From Erythrobacter sp. (GTDB taxonomy: Bacteria > Pseudomonadota > Alphaproteobacteria > Sphingomonadales > Sphingomonadaceae), in assembly GCA_029937545.1 (NCBI GenBank), contig JAPYPR010000001.1:139730-203729 (forward strand): DNA of 64,000 nt, in the 5' to 3' direction. Below the pieces are notes generated by a model. That model was not told where the DNA came from. It worked only from the letters and a program-made list of their open reading frames with translations, and did not search any database. Below, piece by piece: positions 38,211 through 46,164 of the stretch; within the stretch, counting starts at the first letter, position 1; every line of letters starts with the position of its first letter. Position numbers and translations under genes: made by a program.

Positions 38211-39247
38211 GGGGCGATGAAGGTCAGCTCGGGCCCTTGCCGGACGACATAGGTGCCTGCCGGGAAGCTCTCCCCGTCGAGGATGACCGGCTCCCCCACC
38301 TCGATCGCAAAGCTTTCCGCGGAAAGCTGATGGAAGCCGCCCTTCGCCAGCCATTCGGGTCGCCAGCCCAGAAGGATTGCCGGGACAATTCCCATGATCC
38401 GCCGCCGTGCCGTATCGAGCACAGCCAGCCTGATGCCCTCGCCAGCCGGCGCGAACAGCTTGATATCGAGCGGCATTTTTTCGAGCGTGCTCGCCAGCAC
38501 CAGCGTGCGCCGCCCGGGATCGCCATGCTCCGACCGCGGCATCGGCTTGCCCGACGGCAGATAGGTCAGCTTCGTCGGCGTGCCGCGCCGCCACCGGTTG
38601 GAATTGCTGCCGAACAGCGCCTGCAGCACGCCCCAGGCCCCCGTCGCCCCGACGGCGAGCGAGTTGAAGAAGCCGAGGTCATGCGCATCCTGCCCCACCT
38701 CGACCCCGAGCGTGAAAGCACCGCATCCGAAGATAAAGCCGAGCATCGGGGTGCCGCCCGCGCCCTCGCGCTTCACGGACAGCGGGCGCCGCACGATCCG
38801 GCGACCGGACGCATAGGCCGCGATCGCGTCGGACAGGTTCCACCCGGCAGGCGCGCCCAGATCGACGTTAAGGGCGTTGGTCTTGCCCTTGGGCAGGATG
38901 GCGAGCGCAGGCCACGTCTCGCCGAACACCGCCTGACCCATCGTCAGCACGTCGCGCACGGTCCCGTCGCCACCATTGATGATGAGATAGTCGATGCCCT
39001 GCTGCGCAAAATCGGCAAGCGCGCTGGCGATATCCTCGCGCCGGTCAGGCTGGGCCACGGTAATGTCCGGTCGCTCGGTACAGTCGAGGTCCTGGCCCCT
39101 GTTGCGATGGCTGCGCGGATTGTAAATCACCCCGATCCGCGGCTCGCGCACGGTCGATGCGCCCCCGCCGCCGACCCCCGCAACAGGGCGCCCATCAGCT
39201 GCTGCGGTCATCGCCAGCGGGTCGAAACGGTAGACGGTGTGATCCAT
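38207..39247 (-). CDS. diacylglycerol kinase family lipid kinase
   Basis: A 346-residue DAGK catalytic-domain protein (DgkB/YegS/LCB5 type). Seen: IGVIYNPRSHRNRG near residue 38, the nucleotide-binding GGDGT at 92-96, PKGKTNALNVDLG (equivalent of the LGTxNDxAR element), and a C-terminal domain ending VVRQGPELTFIAP. It would phosphorylate a lipid such as diacylglycerol using ATP. It is translationally coupled to the Tam41-like gene downstream. The ATG at 39247 is preceded at 14-26 bp by a perfect TTAA-containing palindrome. Confidence 0.88.
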   Translation of the reverse strand: MDHTVYRFDPLAMTAAADGRPVAGVGGGGASTVREPRIGVIYNPRSHRNRGQDLDCTERPDITVAQPDRREDIASALADFAQQGIDYLIINGGDGTVRDVLTMGQAVFGETWPALAILPKGKTNALNVDLGAPAGWNLSDAIAAYASGRRIVRRPLSVKREGAGGTPMLGFIFGCGAFTLGVEVGQDAHDLGFFNSLAVGATGAWGVLQALFGSNSNRWRRGTPTKLTYLPSGKPMPRSEHGDPGRRTLVLASTLEKMPLDIKLFAPAGEGIRLAVLDTARRRIMGIVPAILLGWRPEWLAKGGFHQLSAESFAIEVGEPVILDGESFPAGTYVVRQGPELTFIAP

Positions 39248-39260
39248 GGTCGCCCGGTGC

Positions 39261-39273
39261 CTTAACCGTTAAG
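39261..39273. promoter_or_regulatory. 13-bp palindrome upstream of the lipid kinase gene
   Basis: CTTAACCGTTAAG is a perfect palindrome 14 bp before the lipid-kinase start codon. It includes a TTAACC half-site like those bound by CtrA, though the spacing does not match the TTAA-N7-TTAA consensus. It may be an operator; this is inference. Confidence 0.35.
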
Positions 39274-39360
39274 ACGGGCCTATTCCTAGGGGGAAAAGAC
39301 TTCCAAAGGGCTCAGGCTTGCGCTGAGGTGTGTGAACCAGAGCGAGAGCTCTACCGAAAA

Positions 39361-39437
<77 letters not shown>

Positions 39438-39574
39438 ATACCGTTCGCGAGATGCTTACGTCATGCTTACGCGAGATTTTCGGCCTCTTGAAGAGCGAAC
39501 CCGATATTCGCTCAAACCGTTGTTAAGTCACTTCTTTCTTCCAGCACCTTCAAACTTCGCCAGACTTGACATCC

Positions 39575-39615
<41 letters not shown>

Positions 39616-39752
39616 TTTGCGGGGCTGTTCGGCCCTTCGGCGAGCGGGCCGCTTAGCAAAGCGGGCAGGGGCTCGCCAGTGCTAATCGCATTGCCGCGGA
39701 TCGGTGCGCAGCGTTAGCCATTTGGCAAGGAGCGCGGCGTTATCCTCGCAAT

Positions 39753-40166
39753 ATGAGCGCGATCTCCCACGAATTCGACCTGAGCCAAGTTACCATGCTG
39801 CCGCCAGCCGAGCCGGGCCCGCGCGCCGTGCCCGATGTCGAGGAGATTGCCGCGCGCTGGGAAGCAGTGCACGAAGCTGCCGCAGCGGTCGGCAAGCTGG
39901 CGCAGCTGGGGCGCGAGAGCCTGACCAACGAAGTGGCCTCGCTTCCGATTCGCGCTGCGGAGAAAGGCGGATGGCGCTATGAAATGGTCGCACGCGGGGT
40001 AGACGATCTGGCAGCCGTAATGCAGCCGGGCCTGCGCGCATTGCTCTCGCTGACAGCCGGAGGGCAGGACACGACTGCGGCCGCGCTGACGCTATGGCGC
40101 GAGTTCCACATCGCGCGCGCTGCCATCTTGAAGTTGTGCCCGCAGGATAGACAGGACAAGCCATAA
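39753..40166 (+). CDS. hypothetical protein, helical
   Basis: A 137-residue soluble protein with no recognised family. It is alanine- and glutamate-rich and mainly helical (VEEIAARWEAVHEAAAAVGK, then VDDLAAVMQPGLRALLSL and ALTLWREFHIARAAILKL). The N-terminus has a proline-rich patch (MLPPAEPGPRA). It lies 50 bp upstream of mmcB on the same strand and could be co-transcribed. Codon use is normal for the window, and no alternative gene competes on either strand. Confidence 0.6.
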   Translation: MSAISHEFDLSQVTMLPPAEPGPRAVPDVEEIAARWEAVHEAAAAVGKLAQLGRESLTNEVASLPIRAAEKGGWRYEMVARGVDDLAAVMQPGLRALLSLTAGGQDTTAAALTLWREFHIARAAILKLCPQDRQDKP

Positions 40167-40216
40167 TACCGGTCGCGGCGCTTGACTGCGTTCGTGCTCT
40201 GTTCCAATTGGAGCCG

Positions 40217-40699
40217 ATGACCGAACAGGCGCTCGCCCAGACAGATACGGCCGCCAGCGTGGCGCGCGGCATCGCACGGCTCTTCGCGCGCAACGACATC
40301 TGGTGCATTCCCGAAATGGCGCTGCGCAATGGGCGGCGGGCCGACCTCATGGGCATCGATCCCAAGGGTCAGGTGATCATCGTAGAGATCAAGGTCCAGC
40401 GCGGCGACCTGCTGGGCGACGGCAAATGGCCGGACTATCTCGACCATTGCGACCGCTTCTACTGGGGCGTGCCGCCGGGGCTCGATCGCAGGCCGCTGGA
40501 CAGCCTGGACTATCGGCCGGACTGTTGCGGCATCATTGTGGCCGACGGCTACGACGGCGAAATCATGCGTCCCGCGCCGCTCCGTCCGCTCGCCGCGGCG
40601 CGCCGCAAGGTCGAGGTCGAGCGGCTGGCGCGTGCTGCGATGCGGCGCACGACCGTTGCTTATGATCCACACTGCGCGCCATGGGGCGGCCGGGACTGA
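40217..40699 (+). CDS. mmcB: MmcB-family DNA repair protein
   Basis: A 160-residue protein of the MmcB family, named for mitomycin C sensitivity of Caulobacter mutants. It looks like a PD-(D/E)XK-type nuclease fold: RADLMGID followed by VIIVEIKVQRGDLLGDGKW gives the D...ExK residues. Typical family landmarks are WCIPEMALRNGRRAD and CDRFYWGVPPG. The ATG at 40217 was preferred to a TTG nine bases upstream. It is followed by a fatty acid hydroxylase-family gene. Confidence 0.9.
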   Translation: MTEQALAQTDTAASVARGIARLFARNDIWCIPEMALRNGRRADLMGIDPKGQVIIVEIKVQRGDLLGDGKWPDYLDHCDRFYWGVPPGLDRRPLDSLDYRPDCCGIIVADGYDGEIMRPAPLRPLAAARRKVEVERLARAAMRRTTVAYDPHCAPWGGRD

Positions 40700-40748
40700 C
40701 ACAGGACCTGTTAACCGGCTTCGGGTTAGGGCATGGTCCGACCAAGCC

Positions 40749-41465
40749 ATGTGGATCGCCATCATCCTCTCCGCCGTTTCGATGACGCTGATCGTCGCTG
40801 CGCGCTATGTCGCCACGAGCGGGCTGTTCGCGGCGATTACCGGGCGCGTCAAACCGGGCTATCATACCAAGCTCGGCCCGCAGATCCGGAGAGAGATCGG
40901 CTGGTCGCTAGCCTCGGCGGCGATCTACGGCATCCCGGCAGGGATAGTCGCCTGGGGCTGGCAGGAACGCGGCTGGACGCAGATCTACACCGGCTGGAGC
41001 GACTATCCGCTATGGTATCTCGCCCTTGCCCCGCTGCTTTACCTGTTCGCGCATGACACCTGGTTCTACTGGACCCACCGCTGGATGCACGAGCCGCGCC
41101 TGTTCCGTATCGCCCATGCCGTCCACCATGCCAGCCGCCCGCCGACTGCCTGGGCGGCGATGAGCTTCCATCCATGGGAAGCGCTGACAGGGGCGATCGT
41201 CATTCCCCTGCTCGTCTTCGTGATCCCGATCCATGTCGCCATGCTGGGAGTCGTCCTGCTGGTGATGACGGTGATGGGCGTCACAAATCACATGGGCTGG
41301 GAGATGTTTCCCCGGCGTCTGGTTCATTCACGGTTAGGCGGGTGGCTGATAACCGCCAGCCACCACCAGCGTCACCACGAAGAATACAAATGCAACTACG
41401 GCCTCTATTTTCGCTTCTGGGACCGGCTGTGCGGAACCGACCGCGGCCTGAGCGCACGCATATGA
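40749..41465 (+). CDS. sterol desaturase/fatty acid hydroxylase family protein
   Basis: A 238-residue integral-membrane diiron enzyme. The histidine boxes are HDTWFYWTHRWMH (near residue 103), IAHAVHHASRPP (near 127) and SHHQRHHEEYKCNYG (near 205), the conserved eight-histidine arrangement. There are four hydrophobic segments. Members hydroxylate or desaturate sterols, carotenoids or fatty acids; the substrate here is unknown. The stop overlaps the DUF2141 gene start (ATGA). The start at 40749 removes a non-hydrophobic upstream extension lying inside mmcB. Confidence 0.9.
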   Translation: MWIAIILSAVSMTLIVAARYVATSGLFAAITGRVKPGYHTKLGPQIRREIGWSLASAAIYGIPAGIVAWGWQERGWTQIYTGWSDYPLWYLALAPLLYLFAHDTWFYWTHRWMHEPRLFRIAHAVHHASRPPTAWAAMSFHPWEALTGAIVIPLLVFVIPIHVAMLGVVLLVMTVMGVTNHMGWEMFPRRLVHSRLGGWLITASHHQRHHEEYKCNYGLYFRFWDRLCGTDRGLSARI

Positions 41466-41926
41466 AGCGCGGACTCAAAACGAAAGCCGTCGCCATGCTT
41501 ACGCTGCCCTTCGGTCTGGCGCTGTCCGGCACCTCGCCGCACATCGTCCAGGCCAAGGTCACGGTGACCGTTACCGATCTGCGCAATGCCGAGGGCGTGG
41601 TGCGCGCCTGCATGACGAAGGACGAGAGCAAATTCCCCAAATGCCGCGGGGTTCCGGGCGCATATGCCACCACAGCGGATGCGCGCGAGGGGACCGTCAC
41701 CTTCACCTTCCCCGACGTAAAACCGGGCCGCTATGCCATCGCCCTGCTGCATGACGAGAACGGCAACGGCAAGGCCGACCGCGCGCTCGGCATGATGCCG
41801 AAAGAAGGCTTCGGTTTCTCACGCGATGCCAAGGTCCGCATGGGCCCGCCCAGCTTCCAGGATGCGGTCTTCCCGGTCGGTGCCGCCAACGAGAAACTGA
41901 CGATCCGGATGCGCTACATGCTGTAA
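41462..41926 (+). CDS. exported DUF2141 protein, second copy
   Basis: A 154-residue protein with signal peptide (VAMLTLPFGLALSGTSPHIVQA) and a DUF2141 domain: VTVTVTDLRNAEGVVRACM, PGRYAIALLHDENGNGKAD, MGPPSFQDAVFPVG and C-terminal LTIRMRYML. It is coupled to the fatty acid hydroxylase-family gene. The C-terminus and the DENGNGKAD/DINGNGETD loop match the copy at 36823, so the two are paralogs. Role unknown. Confidence 0.88.
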   Translation: MKRGLKTKAVAMLTLPFGLALSGTSPHIVQAKVTVTVTDLRNAEGVVRACMTKDESKFPKCRGVPGAYATTADAREGTVTFTFPDVKPGRYAIALLHDENGNGKADRALGMMPKEGFGFSRDAKVRMGPPSFQDAVFPVGAANEKLTIRMRYML

Positions 41927-41957
41927 CGCCCCAAGCGCCGCTCGCGCGGCAAAGGTT

Positions 41958-41985
41958 GGTAAACGTATTTAACCATATGTTTACC
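41958..41985. promoter_or_regulatory. inverted repeat with CtrA-like site upstream of the acidic PAS gene
   Basis: GGTAAAC (41958-41964) and GTTTACC (41979-41985) form an inverted repeat. Inside it, TTAA at 41969-41972 and TTTA at 41980-41983 are separated by seven bases, one mismatch from the alphaproteobacterial CtrA box TTAA-N7-TTAA. The PAS gene starts 57 bp downstream. Function inferred from position and resemblance. Confidence 0.45.
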
Positions 41986-42041
41986 ACGCACCCCCATACC
42001 TCCCTGTGAACGAGCACAATTCTTCGGGGGCGTAGGAATCC

Positions 42042-44066
42042 ATGGACAGGCTAGGCGGCTATTTCGGCGCGCATGAATCGGACGATCCGGTCGACGATTA
42101 CGTCGACGAGGACGACGCCGATATCCAGCCTCCGCCGTCGCCCGTCGGCCAGGACGAGCGGCGCATGCAGGTGCGCGCCTACAACCACTGGGCCAGCCTG
42201 CTCGGCGATCGCAACTATCCCGATATCGAGGATCTCGAGCCCGACCGGCTCGACGACTTCGGTCCCTATTCCGTGCTGCTCGACTTCACCGACGGGATCG
42301 AGGACCCGGCCGTGCAATATGTCGGCGCGGATCTGGCCGAGGAATGCGGCCATGACGACCTGATCATTCGTCTGTCGGACGTGCCCAGCCGCTCCGTGCT
42401 CAGCCGCATCACCGACCACTACATGCAGATCCTCGCCAACCAGGCTCCGATCGGCTTCGAAGCGGAATTCGTCAACGATCGCGGCTCGACCGTGCTCTAT
42501 CGCGGGATCCTGCTGCCCTATTCGAGCGACAACGAAACGATCGACTTCATCTACGGCGTCATCAACTGGAAAGAGATGGCCGATCAGTCGACTGCGGACG
42601 AACTGCTGCTCGAAATAGGCCAGTCGCTGGGCGAGCACGAGGAAGAAGCGGCCAGCGCTGCGGAGCCCGACATGCTCGAAACCGCCGAGACCCTTACCGC
42701 CGCCGACGATCTCGACGACCTCGCTGAAGAAGCAGTCGAGGACGCGGTGGTGAGCGACGATATTCTCGATCTCGGCAGCGCGGAGATGGTCGTGGAAGAA
42801 AGCGAAGACGCATTGCCTCTGCCCGCCTTCGGAGCAAGCGCCCCTAGCGATCAGGAAGTCGGCTCGAGTCGGATCGACGCGCTCGGCAATCCGATCGGCG
42901 CGCATCCCGGCCAGGACGACACCGACTATGTCGACGATGACGGCGGCTTCGACGATTTCGACAGGGGCATCAAGACGGCGGCCGACTACGGCCTGCCCGA
43001 CTGGGACGAAGATCCCGAATCCGACGATGTAGACGACCTGGTCGATCCGCTCGACGACGACGAAGCCTCGAGCAGCTTGATGTCGCTCGTCAGCCGCGGC
43101 GAGCGGACCAAGAAAGCCGTCGATCTTTCGGCCAGCGAATCTGCACCCGCCGTACCGCAAGGCTACGAAGGCGAGGAGGCCGCAGCGGCTTTTGCCATGC
43201 CTGAGGCCTACACGCCGCCGGTGGAGGACGAACCCGAGGCAGATACAGCTTCCGAATGGGCGGATTGGGATGGCGCAAACGAGGCGGTCGAAGACTTCGA
43301 ATCGCAACTCGCGCCCGAAGAAACAACGGAGCCCGAACCGGTCGCCCAAATCGTGCCGGAACCCGAACTGGAAAAGGCGGTCGAGGCGGAGTCCCAAACC
43401 GACTCCGTCCCAAGCGAACCGGAATACCAGCCTGCCGTCGTCGTCGATCCCGAAGATGCGCCGGAAGGCCTCTACGATTGCCTCGCCGCCGCGCGCGAAC
43501 AAGCGCAAGCTGCGCAGAATACCGAGGATCGCAGCCGCAAGGCGCTATATGCCGCGGTCGCGCTGGCTTACGACTTCAGCCTCGAATCGCAGGACGATCC
43601 CCACGGCTTCGAAGAGCTGCTATCGGACAACGGCCTGACGGTTCAGGACCGCGCACCGATGACGCCGGTGGTCAAGCTGGTCTTCGGCGCGGATTACGAC
43701 AAGACGCGCCTTACTGAATATGCCGCCGTTCTGTCGCACGCCCATCGCCTCGACGTCGAACGCGGCGCGCTGGCAGGCTTCCTCCATGAAGCCGAGGGCG
43801 GGCTCAAGGGGGTCGTCCAGGCCGAGCGCCGGGCGCGCAAGGAAGAGCAAGGCATACAGGTCGACGATCACAAGGCGGTCAAGCCCGCGTTGGCACGCAA
43901 GCTGCGCAAGCTGGACGAACTGGCGCTGGCCGATCTCGACGAACACGGCCCGGAATTCGCACTCGTGATGGTCCGCCGCACACCGGACGGCGAACTGGTG
44001 GTGCTGGGCGAATTGCCAGAGGACGTGCCCGCACTCGAACGCGCCGCACGCAAGCTGCTCGGCTGA
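42042..44066 (+). CDS. acidic PAS-domain protein with long disordered linker
   Basis: A 674-residue protein of unknown role. Residues about 38-185 form a PAS_5-like domain (AYNHWASLLGDRNYPDIEDL, GPYSVLLDFTDG, FEAEFVNDRGSTVLYRGILL, IYGVINWKEM). Residues about 185-470 are extremely acidic, rich in Asp, Glu, Ala and Pro, and probably disordered. Residues about 475-674 are helical (an ordered C-terminal domain with TRLTEYAAVLSHAHRLDVE and a basic patch AERRARKEEQGI). There is no membrane segment, kinase or output domain. The upstream CtrA-like box suggests cell-cycle control. Start ATG at 42042 has GTAGGAAT upstream. Confidence 0.85.
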   Translation: MDRLGGYFGAHESDDPVDDYVDEDDADIQPPPSPVGQDERRMQVRAYNHWASLLGDRNYPDIEDLEPDRLDDFGPYSVLLDFTDGIEDPAVQYVGADLAEECGHDDLIIRLSDVPSRSVLSRITDHYMQILANQAPIGFEAEFVNDRGSTVLYRGILLPYSSDNETIDFIYGVINWKEMADQSTADELLLEIGQSLGEHEEEAASAAEPDMLETAETLTAADDLDDLAEEAVEDAVVSDDILDLGSAEMVVEESEDALPLPAFGASAPSDQEVGSSRIDALGNPIGAHPGQDDTDYVDDDGGFDDFDRGIKTAADYGLPDWDEDPESDDVDDLVDPLDDDEASSSLMSLVSRGERTKKAVDLSASESAPAVPQGYEGEEAAAAFAMPEAYTPPVEDEPEADTASEWADWDGANEAVEDFESQLAPEETTEPEPVAQIVPEPELEKAVEAESQTDSVPSEPEYQPAVVVDPEDAPEGLYDCLAAAREQAQAAQNTEDRSRKALYAAVALAYDFSLESQDDPHGFEELLSDNGLTVQDRAPMTPVVKLVFGADYDKTRLTEYAAVLSHAHRLDVERGALAGFLHEAEGGLKGVVQAERRARKEEQGIQVDDHKAVKPALARKLRKLDELALADLDEHGPEFALVMVRRTPDGELVVLGELPEDVPALERAARKLLG

Positions 44067-44131
44067 TGCCGCTCGCGCATTCCAAGTTTGCAGTTGCTTA
44101 GGAGGCCCGCGCTTCGCTAGCCCCGGCGGCG

Positions 44132-45235
44132 ATGCCGTTCCTTCCGTCCGCCCCGGTTCGTATCCAGCCATATTTCGGCTATCGCAATGAAACCCGCCTG
44201 TTCATCACGGGCCGCGCTCTGCGATCGCGTGTGGGCGCCTTCGAGAAGCGCAGCAAATGGCGCGCCGCGAAGACCATGCTGGCCCAATTCGCCAGTCATG
44301 AAGTGCCCGAACTGCCGGTCCAGCTGGAGATCGTCAGTCCCTCTGGCGAGAGCAGGCGGCATCAGGGCCTGACCGACAAGGAAGGTTTCGTGCGCTTCGA
44401 TATCCCGCTCGACGGCGACTGGCCGCTGGCCGACACGCCGGAATGGGAAACGGTCGTCTTTCACTGGACCAATGGCGAAGGCGAACATTGCGCCGACGGG
44501 CATGTACTGGCTGTCGGGCGAAATACAGGCCTCGGCGTCATTTCCGATATCGACGATACGATCATCGAAACCGGCATCACCGGCGATTTTCGCGCGGTGC
44601 TGCGCAACTGGCGGCGCGTGCTGCTGCAGATGCCGGAAGAGCGCATTCTCGTGCCAGGTGCGGACGTTTTCTACAACGCGCTTGGCGGCGGTGAGTCCCT
44701 ATCAGAAGGGCAGGGTCACGCGGGGGAGCACCTGAGAGCAAGCGACCGGCCGTTCTTCTACGTCTCCTCAAGCCCGTGGAACCTCTTCAGCTATCTCGTC
44801 ACCTACATCCGAAGCCGCGGGCTGCCGCTGGGCCCGATCATGCTGCGCGACTGGGGCCTCAACCGCGACACGTTCGGATCGGGCAGCCACGGAGCACATA
44901 AGCGCGCCGCGATCGAGGGCATCCTCGCGACCTATCCCGATCTCAAATTCGCGATGGTCGGCGACGACAGCCAGGGCGATTTGACGGCATTCGGCGCAAT
45001 CGCCGTCGATAATCCCGACCGCATCCGGGCTATCTTCATCCGCAAGGTCGGCGAAGCGATGAGCCCCGAGGAAACCACCGCCAAGGCCTCGATCGAGGCG
45101 GCCAATATCCCGCTCTGGCTGGGTGACAGCTACGAGACCGGGCACGAATTCCTCGCCTCGATCGGCCTGCTCGGAGATCAGGAAACGCGCGCGATCGTCG
45201 ACACGATCGAGGAAACGGACCCGAAAGCAAAGTGA
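44132..45235 (+). CDS. App1-family phosphatidate phosphatase domain protein (DUF2183)
   Basis: A 367-residue haloacid-dehalogenase-like phosphatase of the App1 family, which in yeast dephosphorylates phosphatidate to diacylglycerol. The catalytic motif is SDIDDTI (Asp139 and Asp141, DxDxT). Also seen are YVSSSPWNLF, the GPIMLRDWG segment and FAMVGDDSQGD with metal-binding acids. The N-terminal ~120 residues form the family beta domain (RIQPYFGYRNETRLFITGRA). Cytosolic. It is the first gene of a run with a hydrolase, an M48 protease and a DsbA-like gene. Confidence 0.92.
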   Translation: MPFLPSAPVRIQPYFGYRNETRLFITGRALRSRVGAFEKRSKWRAAKTMLAQFASHEVPELPVQLEIVSPSGESRRHQGLTDKEGFVRFDIPLDGDWPLADTPEWETVVFHWTNGEGEHCADGHVLAVGRNTGLGVISDIDDTIIETGITGDFRAVLRNWRRVLLQMPEERILVPGADVFYNALGGGESLSEGQGHAGEHLRASDRPFFYVSSSPWNLFSYLVTYIRSRGLPLGPIMLRDWGLNRDTFGSGSHGAHKRAAIEGILATYPDLKFAMVGDDSQGDLTAFGAIAVDNPDRIRAIFIRKVGEAMSPEETTAKASIEAANIPLWLGDSYETGHEFLASIGLLGDQETRAIVDTIEETDPKAK

Positions 45236-46155
45236 AGCGCATGGTGCAGATACTCGCAGTGCTGGTCGGCATCCTCCTGTTGCTCGGGGTCAGCTTGTGG
45301 CTGGCCGTGCGGGCGAATGGACCAGCCGTGCTCGACACGGTTGACCGTATTGCCGGCCCCTCGAACGACGTCGAACTGGTCGAAACCGCGCGCTATGGCG
45401 ATAATTCTGAGCAGAAATTGCGCGTCTATCGCGACGAAACGGCGTCCGGCCCGCTCCCCGTATTCATCTTCTATCACGGCGGTGCATGGGCGCACGGCGA
45501 CCCCGACGATTACGGCTTCATCGCGCGTAATATAGCGCCGGAGGGCTATGTCGTGGTGCTTGGCGGCTATCGCATGAACGAAGCAGGTCGCTATCCCGCG
45601 ATGCTGCAGGATACCGCGTCCGTCATCGCTTGGACGCGTGCCAATATCGCGCAACTCGGCGGCAATCCCGACCGCATCGTTCTGTCGGGCCATTCCGCCG
45701 GAGCATACAATGCGGTACAGGTCGCGCTGGACGGGCAATGGCTCGACAATGCCGGAGTGCCGAGGGACGCCATTCGGGGCGTGGTGGGCCTGTCCGGGCC
45801 ATACGATTTTTACCCGTTCGACACCGATCGCAGCAAGGCCGCCTTCGAAGGCGTTGGTGCCGGACCCGAAAGCCAGCCGGTCAATCAGTCCCTCGCTGCC
45901 GCGCCGCCCATGCTGCTGGTCCATGGCGAAGCCGACACGGTCGTAAAGATCCGCAATTCGCAGACACTGGCGCGCTGCTTGGGCGAGGCGGGTTCGCAGG
46001 TCGAGACGCTATACCTACCCGATGCCTCGCACAACGCCCCACTGCTTGCGCTTACCAGCCCATGGCGGCGCGACCCTCAGGTGTTCGGTCGCGTGACGCA
46101 ATTCCTGCGCCGGACGACCGACGTTTCAGTTCCGGTTCAGGCCGCAAAGCCTTAG
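45232..46155 (+). CDS. membrane-anchored alpha/beta hydrolase, carboxylesterase-like
   Basis: A 307-residue esterase/lipase (HSL/kynurenine formamidase-like) with an N-terminal anchor (VQILAVLVGILLLLGVSLWL). Motifs: FYHGGAWAHGD (oxyanion HGG), LSGHSAGAYNA (nucleophile Ser), HGEADTVV (Asp) and DASHNAPL (His). The GTG start at 45232 overlaps the App1 stop (GTGA); an ATG three codons on is the alternative. The substrate is unknown. Confidence 0.88.
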   Translation: MKRMVQILAVLVGILLLLGVSLWLAVRANGPAVLDTVDRIAGPSNDVELVETARYGDNSEQKLRVYRDETASGPLPVFIFYHGGAWAHGDPDDYGFIARNIAPEGYVVVLGGYRMNEAGRYPAMLQDTASVIAWTRANIAQLGGNPDRIVLSGHSAGAYNAVQVALDGQWLDNAGVPRDAIRGVVGLSGPYDFYPFDTDRSKAAFEGVGAGPESQPVNQSLAAAPPMLLVHGEADTVVKIRNSQTLARCLGEAGSQVETLYLPDASHNAPLLALTSPWRRDPQVFGRVTQFLRRTTDVSVPVQAAKP

Positions 46156-46164
46156 CACGGCAGG

